A DNA stretch of 42,867 nucleotides from Candidatus Woesearchaeota archaeon (GCA_018303125.1 JAGVYS010000038.1:1-42867), one strand, 5' to 3'. Counted from the first letter of the stretch, positions 1 to 9,063 are shown. Made by a program: numbers and translations. Notes: generated by a model not told the origin, from the letters alone.

Positions 1-2
1 AC

Positions 3-458
3 AGTAAAAACGTTCTTACAAAAGTAGGGAGTGTAAATGAATTTGTGCTTTCAGATAATACGTTTATTGGCAATGAGTGCATGTATAGAACACAGATTGC
101 CGGGCAGTGTTCAGGCTCTGATGCAACATCTCCTGGAAGAATAAATGATTTAAGGGTTTATTACATAGAGGGCAATGTTCCAAAGCTTACATGGACCGCT
201 CCCGGGGATGATGGCGGCGTAGGAAAGGCAAAGAAATACATAGTAAAATTAAGCAGGGACAATCCAATAACTGATGCCGATAAGTGGGTAGACCTTCCGA
301 CATTTACCCCTAATAATGTGCCGCTTGAGGCAGGTTCAAAGGAAGAAGTGGTTATAAGGGGGCAGGGGGCAAAGGATTTCAGGTATTTCGTAATAAAGGC
401 AGTGGATGATAATGATTTCATATCACCTATATCCAATAACGCAGAATACATAAGTTAG
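3..458 (+). CDS. C-terminal part of a surface protein with a fibronectin type III-like domain (5' truncated by window edge)
   Basis: The reading frame is open to the left edge, so the true start lies outside the window; internal GTG codons are probably not starts. About 150 residues are visible. The first ~40, with the short NTFIGNE stretch, resemble a turn of a parallel beta-helix. From about residue 45 there is an FN3/Ig-like beta-sandwich pattern: PGRINDLRV, then LTWTAPGDDG, and a closing FVIKAVDD strand. This layout is common at the C-termini of secreted archaeal and bacterial surface proteins, where FN3 domains act as spacers or adhesive modules. No membrane anchor is visible at the C-terminus. 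A short perfect inverted repeat follows the stop. The beta-sandwich assignment is by eye and the function is unknown. Confidence 0.6.
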   Translation, partial: SKNVLTKVGSVNEFVLSDNTFIGNECMYRTQIAGQCSGSDATSPGRINDLRVYYIEGNVPKLTWTAPGDDGGVGKAKKYIVKLSRDNPITDADKWVDLPTFTPNNVPLEAGSKEEVVIRGQGAKDFRYFVIKAVDDNDFISPISNNAEYIS

Positions 459-461
459 AAT

Positions 462-480
462 AGCTAAAGATTCTTTAGCT
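462..480 (+). terminator. Inverted repeat just after the surface-protein gene
   Basis: Nine bases (agctaaaga) are followed by one base and their exact reverse complement (tctttagct), starting four nt after the stop codon at 458. Only a short T-poor tail follows, so this may be a 3'-end RNA hairpin rather than a classical archaeal T-tract terminator. Confidence 0.4.
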
Positions 481-868
481 TAATTCATATAAGAATTCCA
501 TCAATCTTTTGTGGGAGATTATACAATTGGCATAATGCCCCCTATTTTTCTACAATCTCTCATTTATTCAACGTAATTTATCCGGGTAAAGCAGGTAACA
601 ATAGAAAGTAACACTAGCTGCATAGATGGCACTAGAAAGAGGGCCAAAGAATGATTGGATACTCAAGTGAAATCGCTTCAATTTATAGCAAGGAATTTAA
701 TAACCGTAATGGTCTTTCCTTGCCTATATCAGGCGAACCGTTAACAAATTCATACGGATATTAACGTCCGCCGCCATAGTTGCAGTCATTACAAGTTGAA
801 GATATTTACAGTCTTGAAGGATAGTAATCTAAACTTGAAATAATCTATGGATATATCCCAATTATGCT
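481..868. other. Intergenic stretch, no gene recognised
   Basis: About 390 nt between convergent genes. There is no open frame of useful length and no RNA gene recognised. On the minus strand around 690-800 short peptide-like stretches with Cys and Gly appear, broken by stops. They could be a decayed end of a surface gene, but the signal is too weak to call. Confidence 0.4.
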
Positions 869-1522
869 TTACCTTACTTCAAATTGGTTTGAGTAGATTC
901 TTCCATTAATAGAATATCCGCCCTCTACTTCTTTAGCCGAACCATCCGTAGCATAATCATAGTAAGCAGGCTTAAGCTCATTAGAGTAGAGTAGATTATG
1001 ATTTGTATCCTGCACCTCAAGGTATAGCCTATATGTTCCTTTATCCCCTACAGCCGGTGTGAATCCTCCTTCAGACGACCAGAAACCCTGCAGCAATATA
1101 TGATACTTTTTACTGCTATCTCCAAATGGACCAAACTGTTCCAGTGAAGCACTGGAATACACTTCTTTGAAATCCTTCCAGACACCGCCATTAAGCTTTT
1201 GTACACCTAACAGGATATATGCAGATTTGGCAGCTCTCTTATTATTCTGTATAAAGCTTATTTCATGAACATCCTTTCCATCGCAGTCATCATCAAGGCC
1301 ATTCCCATCCTCCTCTGGACCTTGAGGTACACAAGTCAGAATAATTCCAGCAATTGCTGAAAAGTCAGCTGCATTAGTTTTTGTGAATTCAAATTCTATA
1401 AAACCATCAACAGAAGCAACTAACTCTTTATCTTGTTCAGTAACATACTTTAGTTTACCATTGACCACAGAAGGAATATCTGTTTTATAAGCGAACTTAA
1501 TTTCTTTTACAGTAACTGTCAT
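869..1522 (-). CDS. Surface-associated protein with an acidic MopE-like motif, overlapping the giant surface gene
   Basis: This 217-residue protein starts with ATG inside an ATGA overlap with the stop of the 1850-residue gene upstream. It has no signal peptide or membrane segment, although its composition is typical of an exported beta-rich protein. Around residues 71-83 it carries DGNGLDDDCDG, which resembles the acidic Cys-containing motif of MopE/PF11617 surface proteins, thought to bind metal. The missing signal peptide and the start within the final codons of a secreted protein suggest two possibilities: a translationally coupled partner, or the true C-terminus of the upstream protein separated by a frameshift. 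The sequence alone does not decide. The function is unknown. Confidence 0.6.
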   Translation of the reverse strand: MTVTVKEIKFAYKTDIPSVVNGKLKYVTEQDKELVASVDGFIEFEFTKTNAADFSAIAGIILTCVPQGPEEDGNGLDDDCDGKDVHEISFIQNNKRAAKSAYILLGVQKLNGGVWKDFKEVYSSASLEQFGPFGDSSKKYHILLQGFWSSEGGFTPAVGDKGTYRLYLEVQDTNHNLLYSNELKPAYYDYATDGSAKEVEGGYSINGRIYSNQFEVR

Positions 1523-4500
1523 CTCATCTTGCCTCCAATAACATAAGTTATGTTGTAAGTCGCATTGACAGGCAGCTTAAACCTGTAAGTGGCTTTCTGC
1601 GAATTAAAGTTATGGAAATCAACAACTAGCGCCTGAGGCCCTGCTGTTGGGTTTGGCCATTCAGTAATCTCATGCTCAGACACCCAACTCTGCCATGTCC
1701 CGTAATCCTTATCCCAACTGTCAATAACCCAGCCGCCCCAGCCAGGTGTGGCAGGAACAGCCCTTACGCCAAACCATGAGCTAATCGGATTGTAGACTAT
1801 ATTATTAAACTCTCCAAGAGCATTAAAGTCTATTACATATCCTTTTGGATTAAGCTTGCATGTATTAGAGCACAAGTCACCATCATTTGTGTTGCGATCA
1901 TCGCACTGCTCATTATCTAAATCTGTGGCATAATCACCATCTTCCCCTGCAAGATCAGTTATGCCGTCCCCACAGAAAGATCCTAGTAGTGAATTGATAG
2001 ACATGTCCGCAAACTTGAAAGACCCTTGAGCCTGAATATAATTGCTTATCTCAGACTCTGGGGTATCTGGCGTATTATACCTCATGACAGCAGTCTGTGC
2101 AAAGACTGTTTTTCCTTTGCATTCATCGGGTATTATTGGTATTCTCCACTCTCCAGATAGCTTAGAGCCGGAAATTATTGGCCCTCCTTCATAATATATC
2201 CCCTGCAACGGAGTATTTTCCCATTGTATCACACATTTTGCTTCAGGGTCCAGTAAAAGTGAACTTAAGGACATTGAGCCAGGTGCAGGGCCTGCAGGAG
2301 GAACCTCAGACGCATCAACCTGTATATGGTTTGCGCCCTCGCAGATTGAGTCAGGACTTATATCTCCCCTTATGTTTATGTACTCACCTATATCAGCATA
2401 CCCGTTCTTGGTTAAAGGATTTTCTTGAAGGTATATGTCCACTCTTGTAATTTCGCACTTTTCCCTGCAGATTTTGAATGTTCCTGAAGGCTCGACAGGA
2501 TTCGACCTAAGTCTCTTGTGGATATCCTCACTCGCTACAGGCGCAGTAGCAGGAGGAGCTAAAAGCAGGAAAGCTTCCTTGCTATAAATATCCTTTCCCT
2601 TGCAGTAATAGGGTACATTGTTAGGCGGCGGGTTATTAGGCACACCCCATATGCCCATAAAATTCCTTAATGCATAATTAAATATCTGATAATATCCTAC
2701 ATAGCCCCTCTGTGTTTTAAACCACATTCCCGGAAGGTTCAACTGATTCCATCGCACCTTGCACTGTCCAGTGCCGTCAGAAGCTGACGCATAGAAATAT
2801 TCTGCATTGTTGCACGCAAGTGCATTCTCCACTCTTCCCTTTATCAAAACCATTTCATTAGGGTTATCAAGGTCAATGCAGCCATTGTCATTCTTGTCTA
2901 TTAGTTCAATGGATGACTCTTCCAAAACACAGCTCGGCACGCCTCCACACTTTATGCCAAAATCTCCTGAAGCATTCACATAATTGCTTACTTCAGTGCC
3001 CGGAACAGTATTCGGGGCAAAAAGCGCTGCCTCCATTGCATAAACTCTTTTTCCACAACATGAACCTGGAGTTTGCGATGGGAACGGCCACATCGGTGCA
3101 CTTATGTCATCTGCGATAAATTGGTTGCCTGAAAATTTCACAGGGGCGCTGATGCCTGTAATCCCACCACTAGTACCGCCATTCCATGTAATCGAGCAAA
3201 ATTCGCTTGAACTGTAGCTGGTTGGGTAATTCCTTGCATTAACTTGTATATTTTTTGCATTGGCGCATGCTACGGCATCAACTACCTCTCCGGTAATCTT
3301 CACCTTGTCCCCATAATTTGCCCCGTCATGGTTATTGTCTATAAGCTCTATGTAGGCACTCTTGAGCGTGCATGGCTTGGCAAATGTAAACTTTCCTCCT
3401 GCATCTGCTGTATTGCTCTGGATATTGCCTAATTCTGGCTCACCACGATACAATCTTCCAATGCCAAAAATCATTGTTTTTCCTTTGCATTCATTTGGCA
3501 CAACAGGTATTTCCCAGTAACCAACAAAAGCTCCCTGGTTTTCATTAAGGCCCCAGCCGTCAAAATGCTGTGGCAGCTCGCTTGGCTTTTTCAGCTCAAT
3601 CCTGGAATACATCCCTTTGTTAATGGATGCATCTCTAAGTGCGATGGTGCAAACTCCGTCAGTGCTTTTAGTTTCCATCAATGCGTAATCAGCCATAGTG
3701 CACTTATCCTTTAATTCCACATGCCCTTTCAGCTTTATCCTGTCTCCCGTCCATCCATATTGAATGATATTGCCATTCTTATCCTGAAGCTCCATTTCAA
3801 TATACTGAAACTTGCATAGCTGTGTGCTGGGCCCTGATCCGCCGAAAGTGATTGAGCCTGTGGCTTTTCCAGTTTCCCTTGTTACATAGTTGCTCACTAC
3901 CTGGCTTGTTAAAGAAGGTGGAGATGCCCTTAATACTGCTATGGTTGCATTTACTGTCTTGTCTGTGCAATCAGCCGGTATGCTGCTTGTAAGTTGCCAT
4001 TCTGTCGTTATTACATTGCTGGTCGCAGATGCAAGATTCAAGTTACTATTGTATATTCCGCTGATTTTGGCCAAATCCCATTGCACGGTGCACTCGCTCT
4101 GGCCTGCAGTGCTACTAAATTCCTTTGCATCAACCTGTATGTGCTTTGCAGCAAGGCAATTCTGTGGGTTATTGACCTCAAAAAGGATGGTTACTTTCTC
4201 ATTCTGGTCAACCTTGCCATTCTTTAATACGGTATCCTGTGAAGGTGAAAAGCTTATGGATGCTTTCTTCAGCTCGCAGGTTTGTGAGGCAAATGTGAAT
4301 AAGCCTGTTGATTGGAAGTAATTGCTGATAACTTTTGTACTACTGAGCAAAGGACCACCGTCCCTAAGGGCTGACAGGCCTGCATAAACTGTCTTTCCGC
4401 TGCATGCAGAAACTATTACAGGAACTTTCCAGTTAAGCCTAACGTAAGCACTGCCATCTGGTATGGTTGAATCTACAGGAATGAAATCTGCCGCACTAAT

Positions 4501-7071
4501 AGGATAATAATTTACGCCATTAAGAGTTGCCGAAGAACCGAAGCCGAGAATGCAACTATTTTGTAGGTCAACTGCATCAACCTGTATATGTCTTGCAGCA
4601 ATACATGCAGCCTTGGAGTTTACATAGCCTAGGATTATAACATTCTCGTCAGAATCTGCAACCCCATTACCCCGTGTTGCAATATTGCCGCTATAATCAT
4701 CATGCCTTATAGTAACAGACGTAATGATACAAGGTTCATCTATTTTTTTAGGAGAAGGTATGCCGCAGCAAACCTTGTAAGGATATGCCGTCCCTGCAAT
4801 TCCTGCATGTGCATTCGTTGTTTCTGTAAGGGCTGCAACCTCTTTTTCATTAGAAAGGCAGAACGATGATGAAAGTCTGCAGTCCAGATTTCCATAGCAT
4901 ATATAATCATAGCCTGCAGTCTTGCTACTTCTCTTTGGGTCTTCTGCATGCGCGTTTTTCGTTCCTGATGCAGCAATAACCCTATTGGCGTTGTTTTGGG
5001 AGCATAGCCATGGGTTTACTCCTGTGTATTTTTGCCCAAAGATTTCATCGTAGCATACTGGCACGGGCGCAGATGTGTCGCCATGCGAGTAGACATGCGC
5101 ATTTTTCTCAGATGAAATCCTGAACATCTCCTGATTGGCATCTGAACATCTGTAATAAACAGGCTCTGGAACAGTTTTTTTAACACATTCTTTTAGGTCA
5201 TTAGAAGTCATGGTGCTTTTCCACTTGTGCATGCCAGTCAATACATAGTAGGATTCCCACCTCTGAAGTGGCCAGTCATCATAGGATCCCCACACTTCAT
5301 AGTTTGAAAGAGGGTTGTAGCTGACTTCAAAAGTAACCGGTTCGGAAGTAGAGATACTTGCAGCTTTGCTTGCAACAACTGAACCATCCTTAAATACTTT
5401 AAAGTCAGGAAAAAGATGAGGAATATTAGTAGAAGTGTAGTAATCGTAGACATGGGGCAGGGAGGAGTAAAGTGGTACGGAGGAGATAGAAATATGTAAT
5501 TTATCACCGCGTACTTCATAAGAGATTTTTGGAGGATTTTGGCAAAAAAAATCCAAGTATTCAAGTGTTAACTGATCTGGGGAGGAGGCTGGGCATGAAT
5601 GCCAAAGTGTATCTGGCGAAGGACCGCTAAATTCGTACATAGTGCTAGCGGCGAATGTCCCAGAGCATGCTTCTGGCTTAATTGTCGATATGTCATAAAA
5701 GTAGAGTCTGGAATGCAAATCATATGTTGGGCTTGCTGCACCGTAGCCTGCTTCAGTTGGATATATCTTTGGGTGTGGAAAACCGCTTGCCTCGCTTGCA
5801 GACCATTCAATCAAGGCAACATCATTGAATATCTTCAGCAATCTCATTTCTGAGATTCCCTTGCTTGTGTCCTTGCCAGGGTCAGAGTATTTCTCTGTCC
5901 ATGCACTGCCATCATACTTTAGCAGTTTAAAGTCGCGGCTATCCTCCTCAACCAGAAGGTCGCCTCCCCTAAGCTCAGTACTAACAAAAAGAGACGTTCC
6001 ATCATCTGCGAAGGAAACTATTCTTGATTTGGAAAAATCATAGTTTACCTCAGTAAAGGCAGTTCCATCATAGGAATAAAGCTTTGAATGGTATACTCCA
6101 GTTGATGATCCTATTGTGACGCAACCGACTGCCAGATAAAGCTTATTGCCGAAAGAGTAGAGAAGGGAATCAACATATTTTGTCTGATACCACTTCAGTG
6201 AATTTTGCGTGTCCAGATATGATTCTGTCCTTGTGTCCTTGCAGACATCTGCCTGGTTCAAAGGAGAGGTAAGCACATTAAAAAGGTTCAAAGTATAGGT
6301 TGTATCTCCTTTTACATATATATTATCTCGCCATGATGAAGGGTACCCTTCTATGTTTGGCTCTTTCACAACTGGAGAAGGGTAAGCTGTTAAGTACATC
6401 TTATTGTTATACACTACCATATTTCTGGGATTTCTCCAGCTGTTTGTGTCTCCATATGGATAGATCCCCTGTATGCTTGTAAGCCGTGCGCCCGAGCTAG
6501 GTAATTCAACAGTATAAACCCCTCTCTTGGTCTGGCTTATATACAGCACGTTGTTAAACACTTTAAAATCATTCAGTATTTCGTATTGGGGACTGGACGT
6601 ATATATGCCTGCATTTACGTCATAAATAATCACTCCTCCTGTTCCATCTGTATTGTACCTGAATATCCTGCCACTTACATCGCCTACATAAAGCTTGCCT
6701 CCCTCAAACTGGAATGTAAGTATCCTCGCATCTTTGTAACTCTGGCCATTCGGCTGCACCTGTGGCAGGGAAAGAAGTGCTCTCCATGAAGTGCCATCAA
6801 ATGAATATATTTCAGCATTAGTGTCATAAGTGTTGGTTATCCCATCAGGGTCATAGTTATGTGAGTAATAGAGCTTCCCATTGTACTCTTCTGCGTGACC
6901 AACATCAACCTTCCAGTATTTTGTATGCTTGTATGTATCCCATAATCCGTCTGCACTTGCCTGTTCCAATGTAAAACTCTCGGCAAAAGCAAGGGAAGAA
7001 GCCACTGATAAAATAGTACACATAGTAACCAAAAATCCAATTCCGTGTCCATTAATTTTTTTGGCCTGCAT
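1519..7071 (-). CDS. Giant secreted repeat protein (1850 aa): propeller-like region, NAH/CC motifs, six Ig-like repeats, DUF4215-like motif
   Basis: The protein begins with a clear signal peptide: basic start, hydrophobic core, and a probable cleavage after SLAFA near residue 31. Residues ~35-470 show repeated YNGKLYY, EGGKLYVG and FNNVLYIS blocks, suggesting a beta-propeller. A Cys-rich section at about 640-770 contains three copies of an NAH motif, each followed by a Tyr/Cys pair. Six diverged copies of a ~150-residue module follow, then a DUF4215-like Cys motif (CGDG...CDDRNT.DGD) and a last beta-rich stretch. There is no obvious C-terminal transmembrane anchor. It lies one nt after the stop of a pilin-like gene (7073-7771) and overlaps the next gene by ATGA, so the three probably form one operon. 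The likely role is envelope or adhesion. The propeller call is by pattern only. Confidence 0.85.
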   Translation of the reverse strand: MQAKKINGHGIGFLVTMCTILSVASSLAFAESFTLEQASADGLWDTYKHTKYWKVDVGHAEEYNGKLYYSHNYDPDGITNTYDTNAEIYSFDGTSWRALLSLPQVQPNGQSYKDARILTFQFEGGKLYVGDVSGRIFRYNTDGTGGVIIYDVNAGIYTSSPQYEILNDFKVFNNVLYISQTKRGVYTVELPSSGARLTSIQGIYPYGDTNSWRNPRNMVVYNNKMYLTAYPSPVVKEPNIEGYPSSWRDNIYVKGDTTYTLNLFNVLTSPLNQADVCKDTRTESYLDTQNSLKWYQTKYVDSLLYSFGNKLYLAVGCVTIGSSTGVYHSKLYSYDGTAFTEVNYDFSKSRIVSFADDGTSLFVSTELRGGDLLVEEDSRDFKLLKYDGSAWTEKYSDPGKDTSKGISEMRLLKIFNDVALIEWSASEASGFPHPKIYPTEAGYGAASPTYDLHSRLYFYDISTIKPEACSGTFAASTMYEFSGPSPDTLWHSCPASSPDQLTLEYLDFFCQNPPKISYEVRGDKLHISISSVPLYSSLPHVYDYYTSTNIPHLFPDFKVFKDGSVVASKAASISTSEPVTFEVSYNPLSNYEVWGSYDDWPLQRWESYYVLTGMHKWKSTMTSNDLKECVKKTVPEPVYYRCSDANQEMFRISSEKNAHVYSHGDTSAPVPVCYDEIFGQKYTGVNPWLCSQNNANRVIAASGTKNAHAEDPKRSSKTAGYDYICYGNLDCRLSSSFCLSNEKEVAALTETTNAHAGIAGTAYPYKVCCGIPSPKKIDEPCIITSVTIRHDDYSGNIATRGNGVADSDENVIILGYVNSKAACIAARHIQVDAVDLQNSCILGFGSSATLNGVNYYPISAADFIPVDSTIPDGSAYVRLNWKVPVIVSACSGKTVYAGLSALRDGGPLLSSTKVISNYFQSTGLFTFASQTCELKKASISFSPSQDTVLKNGKVDQNEKVTILFEVNNPQNCLAAKHIQVDAKEFSSTAGQSECTVQWDLAKISGIYNSNLNLASATSNVITTEWQLTSSIPADCTDKTVNATIAVLRASPPSLTSQVVSNYVTRETGKATGSITFGGSGPSTQLCKFQYIEMELQDKNGNIIQYGWTGDRIKLKGHVELKDKCTMADYALMETKSTDGVCTIALRDASINKGMYSRIELKKPSELPQHFDGWGLNENQGAFVGYWEIPVVPNECKGKTMIFGIGRLYRGEPELGNIQSNTADAGGKFTFAKPCTLKSAYIELIDNNHDGANYGDKVKITGEVVDAVACANAKNIQVNARNYPTSYSSSEFCSITWNGGTSGGITGISAPVKFSGNQFIADDISAPMWPFPSQTPGSCCGKRVYAMEAALFAPNTVPGTEVSNYVNASGDFGIKCGGVPSCVLEESSIELIDKNDNGCIDLDNPNEMVLIKGRVENALACNNAEYFYASASDGTGQCKVRWNQLNLPGMWFKTQRGYVGYYQIFNYALRNFMGIWGVPNNPPPNNVPYYCKGKDIYSKEAFLLLAPPATAPVASEDIHKRLRSNPVEPSGTFKICREKCEITRVDIYLQENPLTKNGYADIGEYINIRGDISPDSICEGANHIQVDASEVPPAGPAPGSMSLSSLLLDPEAKCVIQWENTPLQGIYYEGGPIISGSKLSGEWRIPIIPDECKGKTVFAQTAVMRYNTPDTPESEISNYIQAQGSFKFADMSINSLLGSFCGDGITDLAGEDGDYATDLDNEQCDDRNTNDGDLCSNTCKLNPKGYVIDFNALGEFNNIVYNPISSWFGVRAVPATPGWGGWVIDSWDKDYGTWQSWVSEHEITEWPNPTAGPQALVVDFHNFNSQKATYRFKLPVNATYNITYVIGGKMR
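1990..4740 (-). repeat. Six tandem protein-level repeats (~150 aa each) inside the giant surface gene
   Basis: Each unit begins with a Cys followed by an alternating hydrophobic strand and an Asp/Asn-rich loop (for example IELIDKNDNG). It continues with a second Cys, then HIQVDA or a variant, a third Cys before a Trp, a P.ECKGKTVYA segment, and ends with SNY(V/I) and G.F.FA. The copies are diverged at DNA level but keep Cys spacing, suggesting disulfide-stapled Ig-like domains. The third and fifth copies are the most divergent. Confidence 0.75.
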
Positions 7072-7072
7072 A

Positions 7073-7771
7073 TTACTCTGTTATCCCCACTGTCTCACCA
7101 ACCGAATATATCTCCTTGTCTGTCTTAAGGAAAGCCAAAAAGTCAAATGATGAATCAGACTCTGTAACCGTACCGGATGCAAAGTCCCATACAAGGGTTA
7201 CGAGCCTGACAGGCTTTAATTGATCCGTTCCATCTATGCGTGCATCCAGAACTGTGAGCTTTTCAGTCTTGACTATGTTTGCGCTCCCGCTGTTAAGTAT
7301 TTCCAATACATCTTCTAAGTTCTCTCCGCCATTGCCGCCCTCATTCCTCCCATTCCAGCCAAAGTACTGTGTATCCCTCCCTATAATTATAGGAGTTGGA
7401 AGGTTTTGTATCTTTATATCCTCTATATCCTTCTCATCTTGCGTTGTAAAAAAGAAAAGGTACTCTTTCTGTATGCCCAATAATATTTTTGTCCTTGGGT
7501 AATCAATTTCAGCAAATTTAAGCAATACCTCATCAGTTATAGTATCATCCTTGACAAGACCAACTTTCAGGACGCTGTCCTTATTCCAGTCATCAGGAAA
7601 TGCTTCACCTAAAAGAACAGTGCTTATGTGCGAGCCTTCGCTCTGGAGGGCCCCGAAATCATCTTGGCCCTTCTGAAGGCTCACTACTTGAAAATAGAAT
7701 ACAGCTATCCCAATCATGATAACTACGATAAGGAAAATTGTACTAATAATCAGCGCTTGTGATTTCCTCAT
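7073..7771 (-). CDS. Membrane-anchored pilin-like / class III-type N-terminus protein
   Basis: The 232-residue protein opens with MRKSQAL followed by a single ~22-residue hydrophobic helix and then a soluble domain. This organisation is seen in archaeal pilins and in N-terminally anchored pseudopilins. A Gly/Asn-rich loop lies near residue 145. A purine-rich ribosome binding site (agagga) is just upstream of the ATG, and a TATA-like tttttaaaag lies further upstream near 7806-7816. It is the first gene of the operon with the giant surface protein, whose start is one nt after this stop. It may help display or export that protein. The family was not identified. Confidence 0.65.
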   Translation of the reverse strand: MRKSQALIISTIFLIVVIMIGIAVFYFQVVSLQKGQDDFGALQSEGSHISTVLLGEAFPDDWNKDSVLKVGLVKDDTITDEVLLKFAEIDYPRTKILLGIQKEYLFFFTTQDEKDIEDIKIQNLPTPIIIGRDTQYFGWNGRNEGGNGGENLEDVLEILNSGSANIVKTEKLTVLDARIDGTDQLKPVRLVTLVWDFASGTVTESDSSFDFLAFLKTDKEIYSVGETVGITE

Positions 7772-7953
7772 TCTGTCCTCTTTTTGATATTATTGGCACT
7801 TCCCTTTTAAAAATCTTACTAATCTTCCAAAAGGGCATTCATCGAAAAAACCATGAAAGGACTGCTTTTTCGTTCCTGTTCTTTGCTGCACATTTTTCTC
7901 TGAACCTTGAGAGAATGAATGACAACTCGCGGCAACTTGATATTGGGTATAAG

Positions 7954-8030
7954 ATATACCTAAAAAAGGTATAAAATAACCGAAAAATATTTAAGGATTA
8001 AAATATACCTAAAAAAGGTATAAAATAACC
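7954..8030 (+). promoter_or_regulatory. Two identical 28-bp repeats with internal palindromes flanking a TATA-like box
   Basis: The same 28 bases occur at 7954-7981 and 8003-8030. Each contains the 7-5-7 inverted repeat tatacctaaaaaaggtata (7955-7973 and 8004-8022). Between them lies a TATA-like aatatttaa (7986-7994). The second copy ends at the base before the ATG of the HEPN-like gene, so transcription would start within it. This is the expected geometry for autorepression of a toxin-antitoxin operon. The repeats are direct observation; regulator identity is inference. Confidence 0.75.
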
Positions 8031-8459
8031 ATGACTTCAGTTGAGGAGCATATCAGGAAAATACAGGAGCATCTTGAAGGACTCAATGAATCCATTGAGA
8101 GAGGCATTGAAAAGCGCCCTGCTACCATAGCGTTCCATTGCTCGGCTTGCTCGCTGCAATTGCTTGAATTGTACTTTCATGCTGCCAGAAAGATTGACAT
8201 GGGAAAGACGCTCAACCATGAATGGTTCAAGCGGCCGACAAAAGAGCAAAGGAAGGAACCGATTGCTAAACGGCACCTCAAAATAGATATACCTGAAAAG
8301 AGCATTATCTACGAGCTGCTCTACGAAATAGAAGAAGAGCGCGGTTCGCTTATGTATAGCAAGCCGACAGAAGGGCAAACAAAGAAGGTTATAGTGGCAT
8401 TCAACAAATTCAAGGGAATAATAGGGAGGTTGCTGCGCAATGAGGGAATCGAAATCTAG
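8031..8459 (+). CDS. HEPN-like helical protein, partner of an overlapping nucleotidyltransferase
   Basis: This 142-residue, all-helical, charged protein has the layout of HEPN domains that pair with minimal nucleotidyltransferases (MNT). The helix 3/4 region reads EEERGSLMYSKP. This matches the position of the usual R-x4-6-H ribonuclease motif, but Tyr stands where His is expected, so catalytic activity is doubtful. The gene begins directly after the second operator-like repeat and probably has an almost leaderless transcript. It overlaps the nucleotidyltransferase gene by 20 nt, implying tight co-expression. In known HEPN/MNT pairs the HEPN protein is an RNase toxin that the MNT partner silences by AMPylation. 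That role is inferred here from the gene pair, not shown. Confidence 0.65.
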   Translation: MTSVEEHIRKIQEHLEGLNESIERGIEKRPATIAFHCSACSLQLLELYFHAARKIDMGKTLNHEWFKRPTKEQRKEPIAKRHLKIDIPEKSIIYELLYEIEEERGSLMYSKPTEGQTKKVIVAFNKFKGIIGRLLRNEGIEI

Positions 8460-9063
8460 GGAACTGATTGCTTACGCATCCGCATTTGCATCATGGATCA
8501 TACCTAAAGTAGAAGCAGAAGAGGTAATCCTGTTTGGCTCGGTTGCACGCGGTGATTTCGCCGAAGAGAGCGATATCGACATCTTCATCAATGTAAGTGG
8601 AGATGTGAAGAAACAGGAATCTGCTGAGAAAACTGCACGAAAGGAGCTTGAGCTTTTTTACGCCTCCAAGATAGGTGAGATTTGGAAGCTTAAAGGAATA
8701 AATCATAAAATCTCGCTCAAAGTAGGAAATCTTGAGCAATGGCAGCTCAAGCGCAGTATCGTTGCAAATGGCATTGTTCTCTATGGCCGGTATAAAAGCA
8801 TGCCTAAAAATACAAAGGCATATACTCAGTTTGTGCTAAAACCTGTGCAAAAAATTTCTGCAAGAAACAGGGTTATTCGCACATTGTTCGGAAGAAAAGA
8901 AAAGGGCTACATGACAAATGGCTTGGTCTCAGAATGGGGCGGAAAAAAGCTTACTCCCCTTTCCTTCGTTATCCCTCATGCCCATACACAGGAAATAATA
9001 ATGTACCTCAATGAGGACAAAGTCAGCTATACGCTTTTTGAGTTCTGGACTGACGCATTCTGA
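8440..9063 (+). CDS. MNT-type nucleotidyltransferase with an extra C-terminal region
   Basis: The 207-residue protein has the pol-beta-superfamily nucleotidyltransferase signature near residues 28-50: LFGSVARGDF followed by SDIDIF, giving the GS and the paired catalytic acidic residues. A GGGAGG-like ribosome binding site (8423-8428) lies about 11 nt before the ATG inside the HEPN gene. After the NTase core (~1-125) is a basic stretch and a ~75-residue C-terminal segment (KGYMTNGLVSEWGG...) not typical of the shortest MNT antitoxins. It may bind the HEPN partner or DNA. The likely role is an AMPylating antitoxin or a two-gene nucleotidyltransferase system. The family call is good; the biological role is inferred. 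Confidence 0.75.
   Translation: MRESKSRELIAYASAFASWIIPKVEAEEVILFGSVARGDFAEESDIDIFINVSGDVKKQESAEKTARKELELFYASKIGEIWKLKGINHKISLKVGNLEQWQLKRSIVANGIVLYGRYKSMPKNTKAYTQFVLKPVQKISARNRVIRTLFGRKEKGYMTNGLVSEWGGKKLTPLSFVIPHAHTQEIIMYLNEDKVSYTLFEFWTDAF

Noticed and set aside
459-868. tRNA or other RNA gene in the first long gap
   Set aside because: No T-loop-like GGTTCRA sequence or cloverleaf pairing was found on either strand.
3890-4321. 143-residue plus-strand frame inside the giant surface gene
   Set aside because: It is antisense to the repeat region, whose protein repeats are clear; no promoter or RBS is seen.
7759-7974. 71-residue frame between the pilin-like gene and the HEPN-like gene
   Set aside because: It starts within the divergent promoter region, runs into the operator-like repeat and has no RBS or domain pattern.
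7954-8030. Possible CRISPR or tandem-repeat array
   Set aside because: There are only two copies, with a 21-nt promoter-like spacer; each is palindromic and placed like an operator.
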